Shown piece by piece: positions 1-8,146 of a DNA stretch of 64,000 nucleotides (positions are counted from its first letter, which is position 1; every line of letters starts with the position of its first letter). The DNA comes from an uncultured Mediterranea sp. (GTDB taxonomy: Bacteria > Bacteroidota > Bacteroidia > Bacteroidales > Bacteroidaceae), in the NCBI RefSeq assembly GCF_902493215.1, contig NZ_CABUOL010000011.1, positions 34,618 to 98,617 on the forward strand. The letters are read 5' to 3'. The translations under genes were made by a program, and so were the position numbers. The notes under the pieces were generated by a model. It did not search any database. It had not been told where the DNA came from and saw nothing but the letters and a program-made list of their open reading frames with translations.

Positions 1-40
1 ATGTAAGCCGTAGTGCTTATTTGATATAGTTTTCAGCAGG

Positions 41-74
41 GGAGCGCATCGTGTGGGTGCGCTCCTTTTTTTTT
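41..74 (+). terminator. Rho-independent terminator of an upstream plus-strand gene
   Basis: An 8-bp perfect stem (GGAGCGCA at 41-48 pairing with TGCGCTCC at 58-65) is followed directly by nine T residues. It would end a plus-strand transcript whose gene lies before the window, and it sits against the 3' end of the convergent DUF6624 gene. Confidence 0.85.
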
Positions 75-84
75 ATTGTTTCTG

Positions 85-1023
85 TCAGATACCTTCTATG
101 ATATAATCTTGTTCTTGGGAGAAGGGTTTCAGCGTATGTGTCCATTCCTTTCCGTCAGAAGAAATCAGGCGCAGGGATCGGATGTCTTCCTTTTTGTCGG
201 TTTTGAACATGAGGAGACCGTCCTTGTCCGTTGTTCCTCTGTATTGTTGGTTGGCATAGATTTTTATGTTTCCCGTTTGGGGGCGGGAAGGGCTGGTTTT
301 GACCATCAGAATGAAGCCTTTTTCATTGTTCTCCAGTTCGAGCCAGCTGACCTCTTGCCGGGTTGTACAGGTGTCCGTAGGTTGGCTTTGGAAAGCGGAG
401 AGGGCGGAGAGGGATGCATCTGTTATGGTGGAGGTAAACGTGAATTCTCCATTTCTGATTTGTACGCTCTCGGGAGCGATGCCGAGTGTCTGTAGCAAAG
501 AGTCGCGCTTGGCTTTGGAAAGCATGGGGAGAAAGATGCGTTTTCCGTTGGGGAACTCGGCGCTTTGGCTGCCGAAGGGTTGCGCCTTTCGTTGGTTGGC
601 GTGGATTCTGTCCACATAAATCAGATATTCGTAGTTCAGGATATGGCCCTTGCGGTAGTATTCGGTTACGAACGGCAGGTATTTGAGTTGAGTGGGGGAA
701 TCGGCATGTTGCAGCACCATAAAACAGGCTCTCCAACTGTTGTCCGACAGGCCTTCAAGCCGACCGTTGATGATGGAGTCGACGATGGGCAGGACTATCG
801 ACTGGTTGATGGAGTCGGTTCGGTCCCATTGGCGCAAATAGGCCTCCTTTTCTTTCGGGTCATGGCTTTGATTGTAATTGTGTCTCACTTTCTGGTCGTT
901 GTGCAGAACCACCTTGAGCAGTGAGTCGATTGTGGCTGCATTCCTTTCTTTTTGCGCTGTGGCCGTGCGGGGGCAAAAGGCTAGAACGCCCAATAGGAGT
1001 AAGATGTGTATGGATTGTTTCAT
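85..1023 (-). CDS. Secreted DUF6624-family protein
   Basis: This is a 312-residue protein with an N-terminal signal peptide (hydrophobic stretch at residues 5-17, cleavage likely after ATA in the TATAQ segment). The middle holds the pattern of the DUF6624 family: a D-x-x-N segment followed by WRACFMVLQHAD, a conserved LPF, and then VDRIHANQRKAQPFGSQ. The last 130 residues or so look like a separate domain with a TTDKDGLLMF segment, suggestive of a small beta-sandwich. The function of the family is not known; export to the periplasm is inferred from the signal. It stands alone, convergent with the terminator at 41-74. The start is an ATG directly before the signal peptide. Confidence 0.75.
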   Translation of the reverse strand: MKQSIHILLLLGVLAFCPRTATAQKERNAATIDSLLKVVLHNDQKVRHNYNQSHDPKEKEAYLRQWDRTDSINQSIVLPIVDSIINGRLEGLSDNSWRACFMVLQHADSPTQLKYLPFVTEYYRKGHILNYEYLIYVDRIHANQRKAQPFGSQSAEFPNGKRIFLPMLSKAKRDSLLQTLGIAPESVQIRNGEFTFTSTITDASLSALSAFQSQPTDTCTTRQEVSWLELENNEKGFILMVKTSPSRPQTGNIKIYANQQYRGTTDKDGLLMFKTDKKEDIRSLRLISSDGKEWTHTLKPFSQEQDYIIEGI

Positions 1024-1153
1024 GGCAGAATGTTTTTTCTACAACACAAATGTATGGAGAAAAGAGGAAATCTGCAAGGTTCTGGTGTGCTTTATGTCCC
1101 TTATCGGTATGGTTCTGCTGCCTTTCCTGTTTTCAGCCTCGGCATTGTTTTCC

Positions 1154-1219
1154 TGCAAAACATTGCTTTCTCTGGTACAAAACATTCTTTCTTTTGAGAG
1201 AAAACATTGCTTTCTTTTT
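1154..1219. repeat. Three tandem 22-bp repeats in the gap before the 822-residue lipoprotein gene
   Basis: The 432-bp gap between the divergent genes holds three units of exactly 22 bp (1154-1175, 1176-1197, 1198-1219), each centred on AAAACATT followed by a CTTTCT-like tract. An inverted partial copy (GGCATTGTTTTCC, 1141-1153) lies just before. The spacing of two helical turns fits either a locus-specific repeat or an array of binding sites. Nothing else recognisable was seen in the gap. Confidence 0.6.
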
Positions 1220-1455
1220 AATAGAACTGATATTGCTTGCAGATTAATTATTCTTCTTTGGTGGAAAAGCGGAAAGTTTTCCGTCAGAATGTGGCGTGCA
1301 AAGAGAAAGACCCCTATCTTTGCAAAAAGAGGTATGTTTCCTGATTATCTGTAGATGTGGCATCATTTTCATAGAACTTATTATAAAAATTTTACAGGTA
1401 GGACGGAGCATATCTGTTAGCGGAAATTTTGGTGTAATATAATATAGGTTAAGGT

Positions 1456-3924
1456 ATGAAGAATTTTTGTCTGTTGTTACTTTGTGGAAGTATCTTGGGC
1501 TGTACAACTGCTCAGAGAGGAGTCCATGATACTGATTCGATATCCGGTATTTATCCGAAACTTGCTTACTATAACAACGAAGGCGAATGTGGTACGGGAG
1601 CCGTAGTTCCTTGGGCTGGGCGCTTGTGGGTTATCACCTATGGTCCCCACTTGCCCAAAGGCTCGTCAGACAAGTTATATGAAATCACTCCTGACTACAA
1701 ACAAATAGTACATGATGAAAGTATAGGCGGAACACCTGCCAACCGCATGATACATGCTGAAAGCCGGCAACTCTTTATCGGTCCTTATGCCGTTGACTCT
1801 ACCGGAAAAGTAAGGGTGATACCTTATGACAAGATGCCGGGACGGCATACGGGCAACGCCCGCCATCTGACGACTCCTGCTGGGAAAATCTATTATGCCA
1901 CGATGGAAGAGGGTTTCTACAGCGTGGATGTCCATACCCTGGCGGTCGATACGTTGTATCTTGACGGAAATGTACTGCCCAAGGAAAGAGGGGGCGCTTC
2001 CCATGTCAACGAACTCTTGCCGGGTGCCCACGGGAAAGGTTTCTACTCGGGTCAGGGAGTTGCGGTATATAGCAACAATGGCGAAAATTCGAGGGAAGCG
2101 ATGAGCCGTTTTGATGCGGAGTCGGGTGTGTTGGCCGAATGGGACAGCAAGAACTGGAAGGTTGTCAGACGCAACCAGTTCGTGGAAGTGACCGGCCCCG
2201 GCGGTATTTATGGCAATGCCAATCCCGAAACGGATCCGATCTGGGCAACCGGATGGGACCACAAGTCCGTTCTGCTGGGTGTACGTGACGCGAAGAAAGG
2301 ATGGAGCTTCTACCGCCTGCCAAAAGCAAGCCACAGTTATGACGGCGCACACGGCTGGAACACGGAATGGCCACGCATCCGCAACGTGGGTACAGAAAGC
2401 AATCCCGATTACCTGATGACCATGCATGGCCTTTTCTGGCGTTTCCCCGGAAACTTTACAGCCCAAACTTCGGCGGGTATCCGCCCGCGTTCGGCCTATC
2501 TGAAGGTTATCGGTGACTTCACACGCTGGAACGACCAGTTGGTCTTCGGATGCGATGATTCCGCCCAGAAGGAATTCCTGAACAAGCGCAAGGCCAAAGG
2601 AGACATTGAAGGCCCCGGACAGTCCAACTCCAACCTGTGGTTCACCAGCCTGACAAAGCCCGACGAACTGGGACCCGCCACAGCTGAGGGAGCCGTCTGG
2701 GCCGGAGAACAGGTGAAGGCCGGAGAATATTCCGAACCGTTCCTCTTCACAGGATGGGACAAGAAATGCGCCTGGATCAGGAACGAAGGCAAACAGAACA
2801 CATCCTTCGTATTCGAAGTGGATGTCAAAGGAAACGGGGAATGGAAAACGCTCAGAAGCGTTCAGGTACCCGCAGGAAAGTCGGCCTACATCACTTTTGA
2901 CAAGAACGAGAAGGGTGAATGGATCCGTGTAAAGGCTGAAAATGACACCCGTATAACCATCAGCTTCAACTATACTTCCGAAGACAACCGGAAGACACGA
3001 CCCGCTTCCATGTTCAACGGATTGGCCCGGAAGGACGGTTCATCCTATATCGGAGGTATTCTGTACGGTTTGGGTGACAACAGAAGGGTTTTGGGACTCG
3101 TTGCCAATGAATACAAGGACGGTCGGATGACCGAAGGCGGCTATTATGAAATGGGCGAGGAATTCAAGCTGGTCAAGAAGGAGGATTCCAAAACTGCCGG
3201 ATTCATCAAATCCAAGTTTGCCATCCCGCAGTCGGTAATCACCATGGAGGAAGGTTCTATTCTGATAATCGACGATGCCGGCCGTCGCTGGCGTCTGCCC
3301 TTGGGAACAGACGAATACCGTAGGCCTACGGACAACGGCCAGTTGCGTATCTGCCGTGAGGTGGCTACCGAACGTGACCTGTTTTCCTGTATGGGAACAT
3401 TTTATGAATTGCCGGCCGAGAATGCGGACGGTTATGCCAAGATACGCCCCGTTGCCACACATCCATTCTTCATCAATGACTATGCCTCCTACCGGGGTAT
3501 GCTGGTGATGACAGGTGTTACTCCGGAAGATGCGGAAGACAATCCGCATGTGGTGGTTTCGGAAGACGGCAAGGCTGCAGTATGGGTAGGAACCATCGAC
3601 GACCTCTGGGAGATGGGCAAGCCCGTAGGACAGGGTGGCCCCTGGAAAGAGACGAAGGTAAAGGCAAACGTTCCTTCGGATCCGTACCTGATTGCCTTCT
3701 ACGACAAGAAGACCCTTACCTTGAAACAGGAATCGGATAAGGTGGTCAAGCTGACTGTAGAAGTAGACCCGACCGGTAACGGTGACTGGATGGTATACGA
3801 AACGTATCAGATGGAACCGGGCAAGGAAAAGAAGGTTGTTCTTCCGGACGAGCTGCAGGCCCGTTGGATACGATTCGTATCCGATGCAGATACACAGGCT
3901 ACGGCATGGCTTGTCTATGAATAA
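1456..3924 (+). CDS. Large lipoprotein of unknown function, probable beta-propeller with two beta-sandwich repeats
   Basis: The 822-residue protein begins with a lipoprotein signal (lipobox ILGC, Cys16), so it is probably anchored in the outer membrane or periplasm. Residues from about 30 to 400 are rich in short W/Y/G-containing beta segments, as in a propeller. A stretch near residues 435-520 (GNGEWKTLRSVQVPAGKSA) is echoed at the C terminus (GNGDWMVYETYQMEPGKEK), each ending in a W-I-R segment, so a domain of about 80 residues is duplicated. I do not recognise a named family. The gene is isolated; no glycan-utilisation partners such as susC or susD are adjacent. It ends at a strong terminator shared with topA. 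Confidence 0.7.
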   Translation: MKNFCLLLLCGSILGCTTAQRGVHDTDSISGIYPKLAYYNNEGECGTGAVVPWAGRLWVITYGPHLPKGSSDKLYEITPDYKQIVHDESIGGTPANRMIHAESRQLFIGPYAVDSTGKVRVIPYDKMPGRHTGNARHLTTPAGKIYYATMEEGFYSVDVHTLAVDTLYLDGNVLPKERGGASHVNELLPGAHGKGFYSGQGVAVYSNNGENSREAMSRFDAESGVLAEWDSKNWKVVRRNQFVEVTGPGGIYGNANPETDPIWATGWDHKSVLLGVRDAKKGWSFYRLPKASHSYDGAHGWNTEWPRIRNVGTESNPDYLMTMHGLFWRFPGNFTAQTSAGIRPRSAYLKVIGDFTRWNDQLVFGCDDSAQKEFLNKRKAKGDIEGPGQSNSNLWFTSLTKPDELGPATAEGAVWAGEQVKAGEYSEPFLFTGWDKKCAWIRNEGKQNTSFVFEVDVKGNGEWKTLRSVQVPAGKSAYITFDKNEKGEWIRVKAENDTRITISFNYTSEDNRKTRPASMFNGLARKDGSSYIGGILYGLGDNRRVLGLVANEYKDGRMTEGGYYEMGEEFKLVKKEDSKTAGFIKSKFAIPQSVITMEEGSILIIDDAGRRWRLPLGTDEYRRPTDNGQLRICREVATERDLFSCMGTFYELPAENADGYAKIRPVATHPFFINDYASYRGMLVMTGVTPEDAEDNPHVVVSEDGKAAVWVGTIDDLWEMGKPVGQGGPWKETKVKANVPSDPYLIAFYDKKTLTLKQESDKVVKLTVEVDPTGNGDWMVYETYQMEPGKEKKVVLPDELQARWIRFVSDADTQATAWLVYE

Positions 3925-3945
3925 TTTGCAAACGGAATAAAAAAC

Positions 3946-4008
3946 ACGGACGGCGCAGAAGAAAAGTAAAGGGAATAAGCTCCCTTTCCTATCTTCTGCG
4001 CCGTCCGT
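3946..4008. terminator. Bidirectional terminator between the lipoprotein gene and topA
   Basis: A perfect 17-bp stem (3946-3962 with 3992-4008) encloses an inner 7-bp stem (AAAGGGA 3968-3974 with TCCCTTT 3981-3987). It is flanked by an A-rich run on the left and TATTTTAT on the right, so it can stop transcription from both convergent genes. Confidence 0.85.
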
Positions 4009-4028
4009 ATTTTATAGGGCTGTAGGCC

Positions 4029-6380
4029 TTATGCCTTTTTGCGGGCCGTCTTGCCGCGGCGTGCCTTGGGTTTGTCAGGGTCGCTCTGCAGCTTGATGAG
4101 GTCCATGCAGGCCTGCAGGTTGAGGTCTTCGGGCGTGATGCCTTCGGGTATCTTGTAGTTGCTGCCCTTGTAGGCGATGTAGGGACCGTAGCGGCCGTTC
4201 ATGATTTCGAGTTCAGGCTCTTCGTCGAACTTCTTGATGTGGCGCTTGGCTTCGGCTTCCTGCTTCTCTTTGATGAGGGCCACGGCTTCGTCCAGGCTGA
4301 CGGTCAGCGGATCGGTTCCTTGGGGCAGGGAGGCGAACATCGTCTTCCATTGGGCATAGGGACCGTAGCGGCCGCTGCTTACCTTGATTTCGGCTCCGTC
4401 GTATTCGCCCAGTGTGCGGGGCAGGCGGAAGAGCTTCAGGGCTTCGTCCAGCGTGATGGTTTCGATGGACATGCCTTTCTCCAGGCGGGAGAAGCGGGGC
4501 TTCTCGCCATCGTCGGCGCTACCTATCTGTACCACGGGGCCGAAGCGGCCGATTTTTACCGATACGGGCTTGCCGCTGGCGGGGTCGGTGCCCAGCAAGC
4601 GTTCGCCGGCCTTGTGTTCGTTCTTGGCGGCGAGGGTCTTCTCTACCGAGGGATGGAACTTGTGGTAGAAGCGGTCGAGCACGGTGGTCCACTTCGTTTC
4701 GCCTTCGGCAATCTCGTCGAACTGCTTCTCGACGGTGGCCGTGAAGTTGTAGTCGAGGATGTCGGGGAAGTACTCGGTGAGGAAGTCGTTCACCACCATG
4801 CCGATGTCGGTCGGCAGCAGTTTGGACTTCTCGGCACCGGTCAGCTCCGTGCGGGTATCTTCGGTGATGTCTTTTCCTTTTTCCAGTGTCAGTACGTCGT
4901 ACTTGCGCTCCTTACCCGGCTTTTCGCCCTTCACCACATATTCGCGCTGCTGGATGGTCGAGATGGTGGGCGCGTAGGTAGACGGACGTCCGATGCCCAG
5001 TTCCTCGAGCTTGCGCACCAGGCTGGCTTCGGTGTAGCGGGGCGGCTGGAGGGTGAAGCGTTCGGTGGCGGTCACGTTGCTGTAGTCCAGCGTCTGTCCC
5101 TGTGTGAGCGGAGGCAGCAGGCCGGCCACGTCGTCGCCCTCGGCTTCATCGTCGTGCGACTCGCGGTACACGCGCAGGAAACCGTCGAACTTCACGACTT
5201 CGCCCACGGCGGTAAATTCTTCGCCGGTGTTGCTCAGGCCGATGGTCACCGTTGTCTTTTCCAGTTCGGCTTCGGCCATCTGCGAGGCCAGCGTACGTTT
5301 CCATATCAGGTCGTAGAGGCGGCGTTCCTGTGCGGTGGCCTCTATCTTGACGTTCTCCATGTAGGTGGGGCGGATAGCCTCGTGAGCCTCCTGTGCACCT
5401 TTGGTCTTGGTAGTGAAATGGCGCGAGTGCAGGTAACGTTCGCCCATCTTGGCGGTGATGGTCTCACGGGCGGCGTTGATGGCCAGCTCGGAGAGGTTCA
5501 CCGAGTCGGTACGCATGTAGGTAATGTGTCCCGATTCGTAGAGGCTCTGTGCCACCATCATCGTCTGAGCCACCGAGAAACCCAGTTTGCGGGCTGCTTC
5601 CTGCTGGAGGGTCGAGGTGGTGAAGGGGGGAGCGGGACTCTTCTTCAGCGGGCGCGTGGCGATGTCGCGGATGGTGAAGGTGGCATCCTTGCAGCTCTCA
5701 AGGAAACGGCGTGCCTCTTCCTTGGTCTTGAAACGATGTTCCAGTTCGGCTTTCATTTCCACCAGTTTGCCGTTGGCGTCGGGCACGGGGAAGACGGCCG
5801 TCACACGGTAGGCCGCTTCGCTGTGGAAGGCCTGAATCTCGCGTTCACGCTCGGCGATGAGGCGCACGGCCACTGACTGTACACGGCCGGCCGAGAGGGC
5901 GGGTTTCACCTTGCGCCACAGGACGGGCGACAATTCGAAACCTACGATACGGTCCAGGATGCGGCGTGCCTGCTGGGCGTCTACCAGGTTTAGGTCAATT
6001 TGGCGCGGGTTCTCAATGGCGCGCAGGATGGCGTTCTTGGTGATTTCGTGGAAGACGATGCGCCGCGTGTGTTCGGGCTTCAGCTCCAGCACCTCGTACA
6101 GGTGCCAGGCGATGGCCTCTCCCTCGCGGTCCTCATCGGATGCGAGCCAGACGGTTTCGGCCTTGGCGGCTTCCTCCTTCAGGTGGGCAACAAGCTTCTT
6201 CTTGTCTGCCGGGATTTCGTATTGCGGCTCGAAGTGGTTGTTGACGTCGATGCTGAAATCTTTTTTCCGTAAGTCACGGATATGACCATAGCTGGAGAGG
6301 ACTTCGTAGTCCTTCCCCAGAAACTTTTCGATGGTCTTGGCTTTGGCCGGTGACTCGACTATGACTAAATTCTTCTGCAT
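4029..6380 (-). CDS. topA: DNA topoisomerase I
   Basis: Type IA topoisomerase, which relaxes negatively supercoiled DNA by single-strand passage. The Toprim domain starts at the N terminus (NLVIVESPAKAKTIEKF) and carries the acidic DEDREGEAIAWH motif. The catalytic tyrosine is in ITYMRTDSVNLS, and the SAGRVQSVAVRLI segment is typical. The C terminus lacks the four-cysteine zinc fingers of the Escherichia coli enzyme. Instead it has repeated GRFGP/GRYGPY modules, as in other Bacteroidetes enzymes, and ends in a basic K/R-rich tail. I chose the ATG at 6380 because the Toprim domain begins there; an in-frame extension to 6425 adds residues unlike the family. The length is 783 residues. Confidence 0.97.
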   Translation of the reverse strand: MQKNLVIVESPAKAKTIEKFLGKDYEVLSSYGHIRDLRKKDFSIDVNNHFEPQYEIPADKKKLVAHLKEEAAKAETVWLASDEDREGEAIAWHLYEVLELKPEHTRRIVFHEITKNAILRAIENPRQIDLNLVDAQQARRILDRIVGFELSPVLWRKVKPALSAGRVQSVAVRLIAEREREIQAFHSEAAYRVTAVFPVPDANGKLVEMKAELEHRFKTKEEARRFLESCKDATFTIRDIATRPLKKSPAPPFTTSTLQQEAARKLGFSVAQTMMVAQSLYESGHITYMRTDSVNLSELAINAARETITAKMGERYLHSRHFTTKTKGAQEAHEAIRPTYMENVKIEATAQERRLYDLIWKRTLASQMAEAELEKTTVTIGLSNTGEEFTAVGEVVKFDGFLRVYRESHDDEAEGDDVAGLLPPLTQGQTLDYSNVTATERFTLQPPRYTEASLVRKLEELGIGRPSTYAPTISTIQQREYVVKGEKPGKERKYDVLTLEKGKDITEDTRTELTGAEKSKLLPTDIGMVVNDFLTEYFPDILDYNFTATVEKQFDEIAEGETKWTTVLDRFYHKFHPSVEKTLAAKNEHKAGERLLGTDPASGKPVSVKIGRFGPVVQIGSADDGEKPRFSRLEKGMSIETITLDEALKLFRLPRTLGEYDGAEIKVSSGRYGPYAQWKTMFASLPQGTDPLTVSLDEAVALIKEKQEAEAKRHIKKFDEEPELEIMNGRYGPYIAYKGSNYKIPEGITPEDLNLQACMDLIKLQSDPDKPKARRGKTARKKA

Positions 6381-6473
6381 AAATTCTTGTTTATTGCGGA
6401 CGTGCCCCGCAGATTCCGCCCGCAAAAGTAGGAAAAAACAATTTCCCCACCTTAATTATATAAAGAAAAAAAG

Positions 6474-8132
6474 CTAAAAACGGAAACTGACGCCTCCCAG
6501 GAAGTTTATGCCTTGGGCGGGACAGCCTTCGTAATACTGGTAATCCTTATTCAGCAGATTGTTGAGGCGGGCGTATACCAGAATGTTGCGGAACAGCTCG
6601 TAGTGGGCCGACAGGTAGAGGTCGCTGACGGCGTCGGCACGTTCACCTTCCACTTTGCTGCGGCCGATGTGACGGTAACCCAGCGAAAAGCGCAGAGCCG
6701 ACAGAGGCTGTACGTCTATCCGTGCATCTGCTTCGAGGGCAGGCTTGAAGCCCAGTATCATGCTTTCGGCGTATGCGGCGCTTTCCTCGGTCGGAGTACT
6801 CCAGTTGCGGTAGACGGCCGAGGCATGGAAACCGAACAGCTGCTTGTAGCTGTAGTCCAGCGCACCACCTACGTAAATGTTGCGGGCATCGGCTTGGTTG
6901 AGGAGTAGGCGATAGTTGGATTCGGGGCCTCCTACGGAGTAGTCGATCCCTACAAAAAGGTCGTTCTTCAGGTCCTGATAACCACCATACACGTGGAGCC
7001 AAAGCTCGTCGGCAGGACTGGCCTTGAAGCCGATGGCAGCGTTCAGCTGTTCGTAGGTGGCGTCGAGCTGGTTGTAGAGCTGGCCGTAAGGATTGTAGCT
7101 TTCCAGTTGGCGGAAGTCATTCTGCCGTTTGCCGCCGGTGGCCTGTGCGTAAAGCAGGTAGCTGTCCGAGAAGTTGTACTGCACCTGTACGTCGGGAGCG
7201 GCGCGGAACTGCTTGCCGAACCCGAAGGCCATGTCGACATGCGCCCCCAGCGTCAGCTGCCAGTCGTCATTGTGGAAGCGGTAGGCCGGATTCAGTCCGA
7301 TGGATGTGCAGTTGTCAAATTCGGCTTTCCGGTAGAGCGCATTGTCCATGTAGAAACCGATGCGGATGAGCTGCCCGTCCGAGATGTCGCCGCTCACTTC
7401 GGCCTTGGTGCGTACCAGGCTTTCGCCGGCATCCGCAGCTGCCGGGTCATGCTGGCGCTGGTAGAGCAGCAGGTTGGTTTCCAGGGCATAGTCCAGTGCC
7501 AGGTCTTTGTTGCGGTTCTGGAGGCCGAGGTGCACGTCGCCGGCGGTGAATTTCTGCTTGCTGTCCTCCCATCCGGGCATGAAGTTGAAGTTGCTCAACC
7601 CGAAGTGGCCGCCCAGATTGAAGTCCAGGTTGCGGAAGCGGTGCTGGTAGTCTACGCCCGCACGAGTGCGGTAATAGCGCGACTTCCACTTCTCCTGCCC
7701 TTCGCCCATGTCGAGCTTGCCATTCATGCCGTCCATGCCCAGCTGCAGGTTCAGCCGGTCTAGGTCCGTCAGGGCGAACCGGTAGGCAGCCTGCAGGTCC
7801 AGGTTATTGTTGTTGCCATAGCCCAGGCGTGCATAGCCGGCAGTCGCTTTCTCTTGTGCTTCCTGTCCGGTATAGGGCTGCATGAGGCCGGCCGGTATGC
7901 GGGTGGCGGGCATCAGTTTTTCGTCGTAGGCCACGGCTTTCTTGCTGACCGCAGGAGGTTCGACGCGGGGCAGTACGTTGACCTTCGCCGCATCCATAAT
8001 GTCGGGATTGTATTCCTGTTCCACTACCACGGTACGTACCAGGGTCGTGTCTTTTTTCTGTTCCTGTGCCTGCAGGGCTACGGGCAGGGCGGCCAGGCAC
8101 ATGCCTCCCAAGAGATATTGTATCGTTTTCAT
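6474..8132 (-). CDS. Outer-membrane beta-barrel protein, TonB-dependent-receptor-like, without plug
   Basis: About 552 residues with a signal peptide ending ALQAQ. After a short N-terminal region (VVVEQEYNPDIMDAAKVN) the protein is made of alternating amphipathic beta strands, such as AGYARLGYGNNNNLDLQAAYRF, and ends with a terminal Phe (GGVSFRF), the usual outer-membrane insertion signal. No plug domain is evident, so active transport is unproven. The ATG at 8132 is preferred over an upstream TTG at 8141. It lies 14 bp after the stop of the TPR gene, so the two are very probably co-transcribed and may form one envelope complex. Confidence 0.8.
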   Translation of the reverse strand: MKTIQYLLGGMCLAALPVALQAQEQKKDTTLVRTVVVEQEYNPDIMDAAKVNVLPRVEPPAVSKKAVAYDEKLMPATRIPAGLMQPYTGQEAQEKATAGYARLGYGNNNNLDLQAAYRFALTDLDRLNLQLGMDGMNGKLDMGEGQEKWKSRYYRTRAGVDYQHRFRNLDFNLGGHFGLSNFNFMPGWEDSKQKFTAGDVHLGLQNRNKDLALDYALETNLLLYQRQHDPAAADAGESLVRTKAEVSGDISDGQLIRIGFYMDNALYRKAEFDNCTSIGLNPAYRFHNDDWQLTLGAHVDMAFGFGKQFRAAPDVQVQYNFSDSYLLYAQATGGKRQNDFRQLESYNPYGQLYNQLDATYEQLNAAIGFKASPADELWLHVYGGYQDLKNDLFVGIDYSVGGPESNYRLLLNQADARNIYVGGALDYSYKQLFGFHASAVYRNWSTPTEESAAYAESMILGFKPALEADARIDVQPLSALRFSLGYRHIGRSKVEGERADAVSDLYLSAHYELFRNILVYARLNNLLNKDYQYYEGCPAQGINFLGGVSFRF

Positions 8133-8146
8133 CTTTGTCAAGGGGT

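Noticed and set aside
4239..5876. 545-codon open frame antisense to topA, and similar long frames opposite the TPR, dcp, pepP and ispG genes
   Set aside because: Same cause: codon bias in GC-rich genes opens the antisense frame. The sense strands encode recognised proteins throughout.
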